Shown here piece after piece: positions 52,540-60,965 of a stretch of 64,000 nucleotides of DNA (positions within the stretch are counted from its first letter, which is position 1; each line of letters opens with the position of its first letter). The DNA lies in assembly GCA_029975475.1 (NCBI GenBank), contig JARKPB010000008.1, positions 1,391,202 to 1,455,201 on the forward strand, read 5' to 3'. Both the position numbers and the translations under genes were made by a program. This stretch comes from Anaerolineaceae bacterium (GTDB taxonomy: Bacteria; Chloroflexota; Anaerolineae; Anaerolineales; Anaerolineaceae). The notes below the pieces were generated by a model. It was not told where the DNA came from and searched no databases. It saw only the letters and a program-made list of their open reading frames with translations.

Positions 52540-54264
52540 TCATGGATGCGAATAGGTCTGGGTGCCTGAATAGAGCACACAGCTGCTGCCGTCAAATTTA
52601 CACACCCGCACATAATAGGTCTTCCCAGATTCGAGCCCGCTGATGCTTCCCGAACTCGCGCCGGGGTCATTGATCAAAGTGGAATTCGAACCCGGATAAG
52701 TCGGGCTGGTCAGGCTGTCTGACCAGACAATCTTAAAGCCCTGCGGGAAAGACCCGCTGGCTGACCAGGAAACCACGGCCGTATCCGCGCCGCTGGCGCT
52801 GACACTGGTGATGTTGATCGTGCTGGTATCCGCGGTCGGCTCGGGGGGAGGCGGTTCGGTGGCCGCCGGCGCAAAGGTAAAACTGACCCCGGGGCTGTAG
52901 GTGCCGCAGCTTCCGCCCAGATATTTACACACCCGGAATGTGTAGCGCGTCCCGGGAGTGCCTTCAACAACGGCTGACCGTGCGTCCGCATTGGATACGT
53001 AAATCCAGGTATCTTCGGGATACGTTGGATTCGGATTGACCGCCGACCAGACGACCTTAAAACCGTTCGGGAAGGAACCGGTCGCGCTCCAGCGGATGAC
53101 AGCCTTGCCGGCGGTCGTGTTGCTGATGTCTGTAATGTTAATGGACACCGGTGATTCAGTTGGCAGGCTGGGGAATGTGTATGTATAAGCAGCGCTGTAA
53201 AACGCGCAGGCGCTGCCGGTGTACTTGCAGACCCGGAAATAGTATTGAGCCCCCGGGTCCCCTTCCACAACCGCGCTGCGCGCATTTGGATCGCTCAGGT
53301 ATACCCAGGTATCTTCAGGATAGGAAGGGTTTTTGTTGGTCTTACTGTAAGCGACCTTAAATCCCTGCGGAAAACTCCCCACAGCTTCCCACCGCAGAAC
53401 CGCTTTACCCGCAGATTTCGCGGTTATTTCGAGGATCCGAATGCTCTCCGCGCTCGCGGTAGGCAGTTTCCCGGAAAGGGTAAACGCGAATCCAGCACTG
53501 TAAAGCGTGCAGCCGCTGCCGTCAAATTTGCAGATCCGAAAAGTATAGGTTTTTCCAGCCGCCGCGGTAATTTCTGCCGACCGGGCTGCGGGATCGCTGA
53601 TGTAAATCCAGGCATCTTCCGGGTAAGTGGGCGCGGTCTTTTTATCTGACCAGACTATCTTAAACCCATACGGAAATTTTCCCTCAGCCATCCAGGTCAG
53701 GCGAACTTTGCCGCTGCCCAGTTCAGTGATCGAAAGGATCACCAGCATTTCAGTGTTGGATGAAGGCGGCGTATTCTTTGAGAAAGTAAAGTACACCGGA
53801 TCGCTGTAAACATCACAGATTGAGCCGGTATACCGGCAAACCCGAATCGCGTAGATCTGTCCCGGGCTGCCGGTGATTCGGCCCGAGCGCGCGTCGGGAT
53901 CAGAAACATACACCCAGTTGTCTTCAGGGAAGGTCGGATTGGGATTGCGGTCTGAGTAGGCGATCTTAAAGCCAGAAGGGAATTCTCCGCTCGCTTCCCA
54001 GCGCACCAAAGCCTCGCCCCTGGCGCTGTCGGTAACCTCGGTAATCCGAATCGCTGCAGGGGTATCCGCGGATGAACCCGGGCTGCCTGAAAGCTGCCGG
54101 TTTTCGGTCGCGGTCGGCGCCGAAAATGCCGCAGCTGTCGCAGTCATCTGCAAGGCTTCCAGTTCCGGGTATAACGGCGGATCAGCCGCCAGACTGAACG
54201 GCCGCATCGCCCCGCAGCCGGAAAGGATTAATGCGAAAAGCAACCCTAGCATCTGCTTTTTCAT
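52540..54264 (-). CDS. Lipoprotein with five tandem fibronectin III-like repeats
   Basis: 574 aa, lipobox LSGC (Cys17), a Ser/Thr-rich linker (30-70), then five repeats of about 95-100 residues (starting near 72, 170, 270, 372 and 478). Each has a hydrophobic strand, W-A-G-FP-GFK, a Y/W-SD core, PTYPEDTWIY or similar, and a paired cysteine motif such as CRYTGSIC or CKFDGSGC. The Cys pair (six or seven residues between) could form one disulfide per repeat, fitting an exported adhesin or stalk. Repeat 5 is the most divergent (PTYPGSNST). It has its own promoter, with a palindrome at the start site. Confidence 0.88.
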   Translation of the reverse strand: MKKQMLGLLFALILSGCGAMRPFSLAADPPLYPELEALQMTATAAAFSAPTATENRQLSGSPGSSADTPAAIRITEVTDSARGEALVRWEASGEFPSGFKIAYSDRNPNPTFPEDNWVYVSDPDARSGRITGSPGQIYAIRVCRYTGSICDVYSDPVYFTFSKNTPPSSNTEMLVILSITELGSGKVRLTWMAEGKFPYGFKIVWSDKKTAPTYPEDAWIYISDPAARSAEITAAAGKTYTFRICKFDGSGCTLYSAGFAFTLSGKLPTASAESIRILEITAKSAGKAVLRWEAVGSFPQGFKVAYSKTNKNPSYPEDTWVYLSDPNARSAVVEGDPGAQYYFRVCKYTGSACAFYSAAYTYTFPSLPTESPVSINITDISNTTAGKAVIRWSATGSFPNGFKVVWSAVNPNPTYPEDTWIYVSNADARSAVVEGTPGTRYTFRVCKYLGGSCGTYSPGVSFTFAPAATEPPPPEPTADTSTINITSVSASGADTAVVSWSASGSFPQGFKIVWSDSLTSPTYPGSNSTLINDPGASSGSISGLESGKTYYVRVCKFDGSSCVLYSGTQTYSHP

Positions 54265-54280
54265 GCTCCACCTCGGCCGA

Positions 54281-54300
54281 ATGTCAGTACTAACATTATA
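54281..54300 (-). promoter_or_regulatory. Promoter -10 with overlapping palindromic operator, repeat lipoprotein
   Basis: Minus-strand TATAAT at 54300-54295; a possible -35 TTGAGC lies at 54325-54320 (19-bp spacer). A 16-bp near-perfect palindrome centred on AGTACT (54281-54296, one mismatched pair) sits on the predicted start of transcription, a typical repressor position. Confidence 0.6.
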
Positions 54301-54364
54301 GAGAGGTTGGCGAGAAACTGCTCAACGGAAGGCTATCAATGTTGAAAGGTCCTCACGGCCAGCC

Positions 54365-54781
54365 TTACAGGTCTTGAGATCTAAAAAGAATGGGCAAATC
54401 GCGAGAAGCGGCGGCTGTTCCCAGCCGGCGGCGCAGCTGCGCGGTGTGGTAATACACTGTGCGCGGCGAAATTCCCAGGCGGCGGGCGATTTCAAGGGTT
54501 TTCAGCCCTTTCCCCAACAGGGAAAATATCTGCGCCTGGCGCGGACTGAGTGCGGCGCTGCCGCTTAATCCCGGGCTTACCCCTGGCTGTCCCTCCGGCA
54601 GCACCAGCAGCGTTGACGCGCCCAGACTGTGGCAGCTCCAGCGGCTGGATCCAGTGAAATTCTCCGCACCACAGCCAGCCGGCCAGCTGCCGGATTTAAT
54701 CTGCGCGGCCACATGCTCGGCAGACCGTTCAGTGATAAATATCATCAGACCATGCTCCGCGACAACAATCAACTGGGTCAT
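54365..54781 (-). CDS. LuxR-type helix-turn-helix regulator, no receiver domain
   Basis: 138 aa from the ATG at 54781 (GGAGG spaced ideally); an upstream ATG at 54796 lacks a ribosome site. The C-terminal 60 residues are a LuxR/GerE helix-turn-helix (SPRQAQIFSLLGKGLKTLEIARRLGISPRTVYYHTAQLRRRL, read in pieces). The N-terminal 75 residues are unlike a receiver or autoinducer-binding domain and contain no clear motif. Neighbour of the repeat-lipoprotein gene, whose promoter carries a palindrome, so it could be its regulator (inference). A 100-nt gap to that gene holds only its promoter. Confidence 0.85.
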   Translation of the reverse strand: MTQLIVVAEHGLMIFITERSAEHVAAQIKSGSWPAGCGAENFTGSSRWSCHSLGASTLLVLPEGQPGVSPGLSGSAALSPRQAQIFSLLGKGLKTLEIARRLGISPRTVYYHTAQLRRRLGTAAASRDLPILFRSQDL

Positions 54782-54811
54782 TCCCACCTCCAGCATAAGA
54801 ATATTTGTTCT

Positions 54812-54840
54812 ATTATGCGTAGGAATAAGCGGAATTGCAA
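54812..54840 (-). promoter_or_regulatory. Promoter of the LuxR-type gene
   Basis: Minus strand TTGCAA (54840-54835), 17-bp spacer, CATAAT (54817-54812). Confidence 0.75.
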
Positions 54841-54893
54841 GTCCCCTTCCCGGGGGGAACCCGAAGGGGGGATACCTTTTTCCTAAATATTTG

Positions 54894-54899
54894 TATAAT
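54894..54899 (+). promoter_or_regulatory. -10 of the zinc-ribbon/Pro-rich membrane protein gene
   Basis: Perfect TATAAT without a good -35; leader about 25 nt with GGGAGGG ribosome site. Confidence 0.6.
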
Positions 54900-54930
54900 T
54901 GAATCTGAAGTCCAGCTGTGGGAGGGCAAT

Positions 54931-55650
54931 ATGATCTGTAAAGCTTGCGGACATACCAATCCTGATAGCGCGATTTTTTGTGTTAAGTGCGGTGCCCAGC
55001 TTCAAAGTGTTGAATCTGGCCCATCTGTTCCACCATCTGTCCCCTCAGCGCCTTACCCGGACAGCGGTAATGTAACCATGCCGTCGTTGAAACACACCAC
55101 CCCTCCGCCAGCAGGCCAGGCCGCGCCAGCGCCCGCCGCAATGCCGCCGGCATACCCTCCGCAGGGGTATCCCGGCCAGCTCAGAACACAACCATCGTTT
55201 GATCTGATTCGCCGTCTGCCGGTCATTGGCGGGCTTCTGGTGCTTCTGGGTTTTCTGCTGCCCTGGGCTGGCAACGGAAGCACGGGCATTGATTTCTTCG
55301 TCGCCGGCACAAATGCCCTCGGGTATGTGCTCCAAAATGGGGCCAGCGGTGTGAGTTTTGCTCAGTTCCTGTTGTTCCTGATCCTGCCGCTGCTGTCCAT
55401 CAGCATACTGCTCGCCGGAATCGCCGGCCTGCTTGCAGCGCTCGGTAAAAAATGGCTGCGCTGGGTAATCCTTATCCTGAGCGCCGTTGGTCTGCTGGAT
55501 TTTCTATTCTTCGTTTTTCTCTCATCCTCCTTCTACCAGATGCCGCTTGGATCAATGCTGGGTAGTTTAACCGTCTGGGTGTGGATCATGCTGGTCGGGT
55601 TGGTGTGGATGTTAATTACTCCGTGGATTGGCTGGAAAATTAAACTGTAA
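54931..55650 (+). CDS. Zinc-ribbon, proline-rich membrane protein
   Basis: 239 aa. N-terminal zinc ribbon MICKACGHTNPDSAIFCVKCG (two CxxC pairs; quoted length trimmed in meaning), then a Pro/Ala-rich linker (30-85), then four membrane helices (about 95-112, 140-165, 172-195, 210-235). The same layout occurs at 37707. Function unknown; the family may tether a zinc-ribbon to the membrane. The open frame runs further upstream to 54835, but the ATG at 54931 has GGGAGGG. Confidence 0.78.
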   Translation: MICKACGHTNPDSAIFCVKCGAQLQSVESGPSVPPSVPSAPYPDSGNVTMPSLKHTTPPPAGQAAPAPAAMPPAYPPQGYPGQLRTQPSFDLIRRLPVIGGLLVLLGFLLPWAGNGSTGIDFFVAGTNALGYVLQNGASGVSFAQFLLFLILPLLSISILLAGIAGLLAALGKKWLRWVILILSAVGLLDFLFFVFLSSSFYQMPLGSMLGSLTVWVWIMLVGLVWMLITPWIGWKIKL

Positions 55651-55673
55651 AATTTTAAGAAAAGAAGACCCAC

Positions 55674-55702
55674 TTGCGTAATGACATTATCTGATATACG
55701 AT
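55674..55702 (+). promoter_or_regulatory. Promoter of the four-gene ABC importer operon
   Basis: TTGCGT (55674-55679), 17-bp spacer, TACGAT (55697-55702). The leader to the ATG at 55812 is about 100 nt and contains a GGAGGGG not followed by a start codon, and a short hairpin CCTGCC-T-GGCAGG (55762-55774). Confidence 0.65.
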
Positions 55703-55811
55703 AGTAAGACAATATTCAGTTAAGGAGGGGTTACGCGTAAACCATCTTGATTCCAGTTCGACCTGCCTGGCAGGAAACCTGTGTTCAAAAATATTAAAAA
55801 GGAGAGATTGT

Positions 55812-56945
55812 ATGAAAATTCGCTATACGCTGTTCGCACTGGTAGTAGTATTCGCCATGCTAATGGCGGCCTGTGGAGGCACCCCTGCAAAACCCGCCGG
55901 AAATGAACCGGCGGCCGGCGATCCGCTTGCTGATCTGATCAAGGCGGCGCAGGCAGAAGGCGAGCTAACCGTCATCGCTTTGCCGCGCGACTGGGCAAAT
56001 TACGGCGAGATGATTGACACCTTCTCCAAGAAATACGGCATCAAGGTGAACGAGCTGGATCCCAATGCCGGTTCGGGTGATGAACTCCAGGCCATTCGCG
56101 CCAACAAAGACAATAAAGGCCCGCAGGCTCCGGATGTGATTGACGTAGGCCTGTCCTTTGGCCCGGCCGCTAAAGAAGAAGGTTTGCTGATGCCCTACAA
56201 GGTCAGCACCTGGGATACGATTCCCGATGGCTTAAAAGACCCCGACGGCTACTGGTATGCGGATTACTACGGCGTGCTGGCCTTCGAAATTAACAAAGGC
56301 GCGGTTGCCAACCCGCCGGCTGACTGGGCCGACCTGTTGAAGCCCGAATACAAAGGTCAGGTTGCTCTGGGCGGCGATCCGCGCACCAGCAACATGGCTC
56401 TGTTCGCGATTCTGGGCGCTGCGCTGGCCAACGGCGGCTCAGCCTCGAATCTGGCCCCCGGGCTGGAATTCTACAAGAAACTGAATGAAGCCGGCAACCT
56501 GGTTCCTGTGATTGCCAAACCCGGCACGATCGCCAGCGGCGAAACCCCGATCGCGATTATGTGGGACTACCTCGCCCTCGGCGATAAGGACACCTTCGCC
56601 GGCAACCCGGAAATCCAAGTGGTCGTCCCGCCCTCCGCGATTATCGCTGGCGTCTATGTTCAGGGCATCAGCGCTTACGCGCCGCATCCCAACGCCGCGA
56701 AATTGTGGATGGAATTCCTGTATTCTGACGAAGGTCAGCTGATCTGGCTGAAGGGATATGTCCACCCGATCCGCTACAACGATCTGGCTGCCCGCGGGAT
56801 CATCCCGGATGAACTGTCCAAGAAACTGCCGCCCGCCGAGCTGTATGCCAAGGCAGTCTTCCCCACACTGGATGAACAGAAAGCCCTGAAAGAATACGTT
56901 GTGGCCAACTGGGACACCGTTGTGGGTGTTGATTATCAGAAGTAA
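55812..56945 (+). CDS. ABC importer substrate-binding lipoprotein (type 2 fold)
   Basis: 377 aa, lipobox MAAC (Cys21). Two-lobed binding protein of the Fe3+/polyamine/phosphonate-like group: AQAEGELTVIALPRDWANYGE, YYGVLAFEINKGAV, and a C-terminal PNAAKLWMEFLYSDEGQ. It is followed without gap by two permeases and an ATPase, so a full importer. I cannot tell whether the ligand is a polyamine, thiamine, iron or an organophosphonate. GGAGA precedes the ATG. Its stop overlaps the next start (TAATG). Confidence 0.9.
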   Translation: MKIRYTLFALVVVFAMLMAACGGTPAKPAGNEPAAGDPLADLIKAAQAEGELTVIALPRDWANYGEMIDTFSKKYGIKVNELDPNAGSGDELQAIRANKDNKGPQAPDVIDVGLSFGPAAKEEGLLMPYKVSTWDTIPDGLKDPDGYWYADYYGVLAFEINKGAVANPPADWADLLKPEYKGQVALGGDPRTSNMALFAILGAALANGGSASNLAPGLEFYKKLNEAGNLVPVIAKPGTIASGETPIAIMWDYLALGDKDTFAGNPEIQVVVPPSAIIAGVYVQGISAYAPHPNAAKLWMEFLYSDEGQLIWLKGYVHPIRYNDLAARGIIPDELSKKLPPAELYAKAVFPTLDEQKALKEYVVANWDTVVGVDYQK

Positions 56946-57850
56946 TGGACGCTGGATATCAAGCCAAACAATTGAAGAAGGACGCGCCTGCGGCGCGTCC
57001 TTCATTCCCGCGCGTAAACTGGAACTGGCTGGGCGTTGCACCGTTTTTCCTGTTCACCTTCCTGTTCATCATCCTGCCAGCCAGTGTCATCTTTGTAGGC
57101 AGTTTTCAGGACCTGCGCGGGAATTTCACCCTGGATAACATCACCGGGCTGTTCACCCCTTACATCCTAAACTCGTATAAATTAACCATTCAGGTCAGCC
57201 TGGTGACCGCCATCGGCGGGGCGATCTTCGGTTTTCTTCTGGCTTACGCGGTAACCATCGGCGGGCTGCCGCACTGGGTCAAATCCGTTCTGTCCTCGTT
57301 TTCCGGGGTTGCATCGAATTTCGCCGGCGTACCGCTGGCTTTTGCTTTCATCAGCACGTTGGGCCGGGTCGGGCTGGTCACGGTCTTCCTAAAAGGGCTC
57401 GGCATTGACATCTACAACAACGGCTTCAACCTGTATTCTTTCTGGGGGCTGGCGTTGACGTACATGTACTTCCAGTTTCCCCTGATGGTCTTAACCATCA
57501 TCCCGGCCCTGGAAGGATTGAAGAAAGAATGGCGGGAAGCCTGTGAAAACCTGGGCGCCAGCCGCCTGGACTACTGGCGGTATATCGGTTTTCCGATTCT
57601 GCTGCCTTCACTGCTGGCGACCACGATCCTGCTGTTCGGAAACGCTTTTGGAGCTTACGCGACCGCTTACGCGCTAACCGGTGGTTCGCTGAACCTGGTT
57701 CCAATTATCATTGGCGCGCAAATTCGCGGAGATGTGCTGAACAATCCCAACCTTGGTTACGCCCTGGCGCTAGGCATGGTTGTGATCATGGGGTTAATGG
57801 TGCTGTTGTACAGCCTGCTCCAGCGGCGCGCTTCCAGGTGGTTGAAATGA
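56945..57850 (+). CDS. ABC importer permease 1
   Basis: 301 aa, six membrane helices (first at about 25-45) and the EAA loop (EGLKKEWREACENLGASRLDYW, about 185-200) that contacts the ATPase. Its stop overlaps the second permease by ATGA. Membrane component of the importer; family of polyamine/iron-type permeases. Confidence 0.93.
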   Translation: MDAGYQAKQLKKDAPAARPSFPRVNWNWLGVAPFFLFTFLFIILPASVIFVGSFQDLRGNFTLDNITGLFTPYILNSYKLTIQVSLVTAIGGAIFGFLLAYAVTIGGLPHWVKSVLSSFSGVASNFAGVPLAFAFISTLGRVGLVTVFLKGLGIDIYNNGFNLYSFWGLALTYMYFQFPLMVLTIIPALEGLKKEWREACENLGASRLDYWRYIGFPILLPSLLATTILLFGNAFGAYATAYALTGGSLNLVPIIIGAQIRGDVLNNPNLGYALALGMVVIMGLMVLLYSLLQRRASRWLK

Positions 57851-58629
57851 AACGATTCTGGTCCTGGCTCTGGATTGCCCTGGGCGCGGTTTACTTTTTC
57901 CTGCCGTTGTACGCGACCCTGAGATTCTCTTTAATGATGAAAAAAGGCGAACTCAGCCTGCTGGCTTACGAAAAAGTATTAACCGACCCGGCTTTTGTCA
58001 AAGCTTTCGTGTTTTCTGCTGAGATGGCGGTTTTTACCATTCTGGTGTCTTTACTCCTGGTGGTCCCGACCGCTTACTGGGTACATCTGCGTCTGCCGCA
58101 ATTAAAACCGGTGATGGAATTCATCACCATGCTGCCCTTCGTTATCCCGGCGATCGTTCTGGTTTTCGGATTAATTCGGGCATACAGCAAACCGCCGCTG
58201 CTGCTGACCCCCAGCCCGGCGCTGCTGGTGATGGCTTACTGCGTTCTGGCCATGCCGTATATGTACCGCTCGGTAGATGTGGGGCTGCGGGCGATTGATG
58301 TTCGAACGTTGACGGAAGCAGCCCAATCGTTAGGGGCTGGCTGGCCAACCATTCTGTTCAAAGTAATTTTCCCCAATCTGCGGTCAGCGCTGCTGGGGGG
58401 CACCTTCCTAACCTTTGCTATCGTCATTGGCGAGTTAACCATCGCGGCCAGCCTGGCCTGGCCCGCGCTCGGTCCGTATATGGCAGTTCTGGGGCAAAAC
58501 CGCGCCTATGAGCCCGCCGCGCTGGCCATCATGAGCTTCGTGCTTACCTGGGGCAGTATTCTGCTGATCGAACTGGTTGGACGCGGCCGTGGGGGGCTGC
58601 GCTCTGATCAGCTGGCCGGCACGCACTGA
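57847..58629 (+). CDS. ABC importer permease 2
   Basis: 260 aa from the ATG at 57847, chosen because it overlaps the permease 1 stop by 4 nt; a GTG at 57838 is possible. Six membrane helices and an EAA-like loop (TLTEAAQSLGAGWPTILFKVIFP, read in pieces). Pairs with permease 1 to form the channel. 14 nt before the ATPase gene. Confidence 0.92.
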   Translation: MKRFWSWLWIALGAVYFFLPLYATLRFSLMMKKGELSLLAYEKVLTDPAFVKAFVFSAEMAVFTILVSLLLVVPTAYWVHLRLPQLKPVMEFITMLPFVIPAIVLVFGLIRAYSKPPLLLTPSPALLVMAYCVLAMPYMYRSVDVGLRAIDVRTLTEAAQSLGAGWPTILFKVIFPNLRSALLGGTFLTFAIVIGELTIAASLAWPALGPYMAVLGQNRAYEPAALAIMSFVLTWGSILLIELVGRGRGGLRSDQLAGTH

Positions 58630-58643
58630 AATCGAGGTGATCC

Positions 58644-59702
58644 ATGGGATTTCTTGAGCTGAATCACATTACCAAACGCTTTGCAAACTTCACCGCAGTG
58701 GAAAATTTTAACCTCGAGGTTGAAAAGGGCGAATTCGTTTCCTTCCTCGGCCCGAGCGGATGCGGTAAGACCACCACCTTACGCATGATCGCCGGTTTTG
58801 AGACCCCCACGAGTGGAAAGATCATCATCAACGGAGAAGATGTAACCTACCGGGCTCCCAATCAGCGCAAGATCGGGATGGTCTTTCAGTCTTACGCCCT
58901 TTTTCCGAACATGACGGTCGCGGATAATATCGGGTTTGGTCTCAAGGTGGCGCGTAAACCCACCGCCGAGATCAAAGAACGAGTCAAAGAAATGCTGCTG
59001 CTGATCCACATGGAGGAATTTGCTGACCGTTATCCGTACCAGATATCGGGCGGACAGCAGCAGCGGGTTGCCCTGGCGCGCGCGATCGCAATTCGGCCGA
59101 CCCTGCTCTTGTTGGATGAACCGCTTTCCGCTCTGGATGCCAAAATTCGCGTCGAGCTGCGCAACGAAATCCGCGCTATTCAACAAAAACTTGGCATCAC
59201 CACCATCTATGTGACCCACGACCAGGAGGAAGCGCTGTCGCTCTCAGACCGGGTTGTGGTGATGAATAAAGCCCGCATGGAACAGGTCGGCGCCCCGTTT
59301 GAGATCTACAATTTCCCGCAAACGCCCTTTGTCGCTTCGTTTGTCGGCACATTGAGCATCCTGAACGCGGAGGTGGTCAACCCCGCCCAGGGACTGCTGA
59401 AAGTGGACGGCCAGGAATTTTACGGACCGGGAGGGCTGGAAGCCCGGCCAGGGGATATTCTGCGAATCGCGCTGCGGCCGGAAATTGTTTCTCTTAAGGA
59501 GACCGCTGCGGACATGAACCGCATGAATGTTCAGGTTCAGACCATCACCTTCCTGGGTTCAGTCGTTCGCGTCCAGGTTAAATTAGAAACTTCCCGCATG
59601 TTTTTTGACCTGTTCAACAACCCATCCTTGCAGCTGCCCAGAGAGGGTGAAAACCTGACCATCTACTTCCCGAAATCAGCCTGCCTGGTTCTGGGAAAAT
59701 AA
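58644..59702 (+). CDS. ABC importer ATP-binding protein
   Basis: 352 aa. Walker A GPSGCGKTT, Q-loop VFQSYALFPNMTV, signature ISGGQQQRVALARA, Walker B LLLLDEPLSALD, H-loop YVTHDQEEA. A TOBE-type C-terminal domain (about 240-350) marks the PotA/FbpC-like subfamily. Powers the importer encoded by the preceding genes. A strong terminator follows. Confidence 0.95.
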   Translation: MGFLELNHITKRFANFTAVENFNLEVEKGEFVSFLGPSGCGKTTTLRMIAGFETPTSGKIIINGEDVTYRAPNQRKIGMVFQSYALFPNMTVADNIGFGLKVARKPTAEIKERVKEMLLLIHMEEFADRYPYQISGGQQQRVALARAIAIRPTLLLLDEPLSALDAKIRVELRNEIRAIQQKLGITTIYVTHDQEEALSLSDRVVVMNKARMEQVGAPFEIYNFPQTPFVASFVGTLSILNAEVVNPAQGLLKVDGQEFYGPGGLEARPGDILRIALRPEIVSLKETAADMNRMNVQVQTITFLGSVVRVQVKLETSRMFFDLFNNPSLQLPREGENLTIYFPKSACLVLGK

Positions 59703-59713
59703 TCTTTCAAGTT

Positions 59714-59758
59714 CGATCGACCCCATCCCGGCCTGCAAGGATGGGGTCGATCGCTTTA
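59714..59758 (+). terminator. Intrinsic terminator ending the ABC importer operon
   Basis: 15-bp perfect stem (59714-59728 with 59739-59753), 10-nt loop, then CTTTAA. Weak T run but a very stable stem. Confidence 0.75.
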
Positions 59759-59762
59759 AGGC

Positions 59763-59796
59763 GGAACCGGTGACCCCCGCTTGAGTCACCGGTTCC
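59763..59796. repeat. Second perfect hairpin after the importer operon
   Basis: GGAACCGGTGAC (59763-59774) and its exact complement at 59785-59796, 10-nt loop, no T run on either strand. A further IR, GTGAGG-TCGG-CCTCAC, follows at 59835-59850. The rest of 59797-59949 contains no supported gene. Confidence 0.6.
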
Positions 59797-59949
59797 CTTG
59801 TACAAAGGGGAAAAAGATGGTTTGTTCTGTTTTCGTGAGGTCGGCCTCACATCATGATCATAACGAAGCCAGGCGCTGGCAGCATCGGACAGGAGGATAA
59901 ACCTCGTCTTGACCAGATGTCGCATCTTCTGCCTGGCCAGGCGGCAGGT

Positions 59950-60951
59950 TCACTGGGTACCCTGAAGCCGCGGGTCAAGCGCGTCGCGCAGACCGTCGCC
60001 TAAAAATGAAAACGCCAGCACCACCAGCGAAACGCAGATCGCCGGAGCCAGCAGTACCCAGGGTTGAGCGTTAATCGAAACCTGGCCGTCCAGCAGCAGC
60101 GAACCCCAGGAAGTGATGAAAACATCTTGCGGGTTGGTAGAAGGGCGCAGACCAAGACCAAGATACCCCAGGATGGCTTCGGTGATGATCATGTTTGGCA
60201 CGGTCATCGCGGCGGTGATGATGATCGGGCCCAGCGCATTGGGCAGGATGTGCTTGAACATGATACGGCTGTCGCGGGCGCCAATGCAGCGGGCGGCTTC
60301 TACAAACTCCTTGTTTTTCAGTGAAAGCACCTGACCGCGAACAATGCGAGCCTCTCCGACCCAGTTCACAACCGCCAGGGCGGCAAAAAGCAAGACCAGC
60401 CCGTTTAGCGCCTGCCCGAGAAGGGTTTCACGCAGCGAGATCATCACAATGATGAAAAACAGCAAATCCGGAAACGCGTAGATGATGTCGGTGAAGCGCA
60501 TCAGCAGGTTATCCACCCAGCCGCCGCGGTAACCGGAATACAGACCGACCACCGTGCCAATCAGGAGAATAATCGCTGTCGGCAGGAAACCGACCACCAT
60601 CGAAACCCGCGCGCCGTACAGGGTACGGCTGAGCACATCCCGGCCCAGCGTGTCCGTACCCAGCAGGAAGCGCGGATCGCCGGATTTCCCCGCAGGCCCG
60701 TTGACCACCCAGGCGGGCGGCGCGTAGGTCGCATCCTGATGCATCAGCAGCGGATTATGCGGAGCCAGTTGATCCGCGAAAACCGCCACCAGAATAAAGA
60801 TGCCAATCACGAACATGGATGCCACAGCCGCCTTATTGCGTATCAGGCGAAACCAGGCGTCCGCAAGAAGGTCGCGCCGCGGCGTTTCAGGCAGGGGACT
60901 CAGCTCAACAATTTTTGATTCGTCTTTAACCGACGGGTTTAATACAGCCAT
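59950..60951 (-). CDS. Peptide/nickel-type ABC permease (OppC/DppC-like)
   Basis: 333 aa with an N-terminal cytosolic segment, first helix near 40-60, and five more helices from 115. GTDTLGRDVLSRTLYGARVSM and the EAA-type ARCIGARDSRIMFKHILPNALGPI are hallmark blocks (read in part). Forms the channel with the OppB-like protein. Last gene of the minus-strand importer; I see no T-rich terminator after it. Confidence 0.95.
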   Translation of the reverse strand: MAVLNPSVKDESKIVELSPLPETPRRDLLADAWFRLIRNKAAVASMFVIGIFILVAVFADQLAPHNPLLMHQDATYAPPAWVVNGPAGKSGDPRFLLGTDTLGRDVLSRTLYGARVSMVVGFLPTAIILLIGTVVGLYSGYRGGWVDNLLMRFTDIIYAFPDLLFFIIVMISLRETLLGQALNGLVLLFAALAVVNWVGEARIVRGQVLSLKNKEFVEAARCIGARDSRIMFKHILPNALGPIIITAAMTVPNMIITEAILGYLGLGLRPSTNPQDVFITSWGSLLLDGQVSINAQPWVLLAPAICVSLVVLAFSFLGDGLRDALDPRLQGTQ

Positions 60952-60965
60952 GATACCCTCCCGTG

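Noticed and set aside
56439..57041. 200-residue minus-strand open frame
   Set aside because: Antisense to the binding-protein and permease genes; shadow.
59707..59925. 72-residue minus-strand open frame in the convergent gap
   Set aside because: It runs through two terminator-like hairpins, has no ribosome site, and its residues show no family-like pattern.
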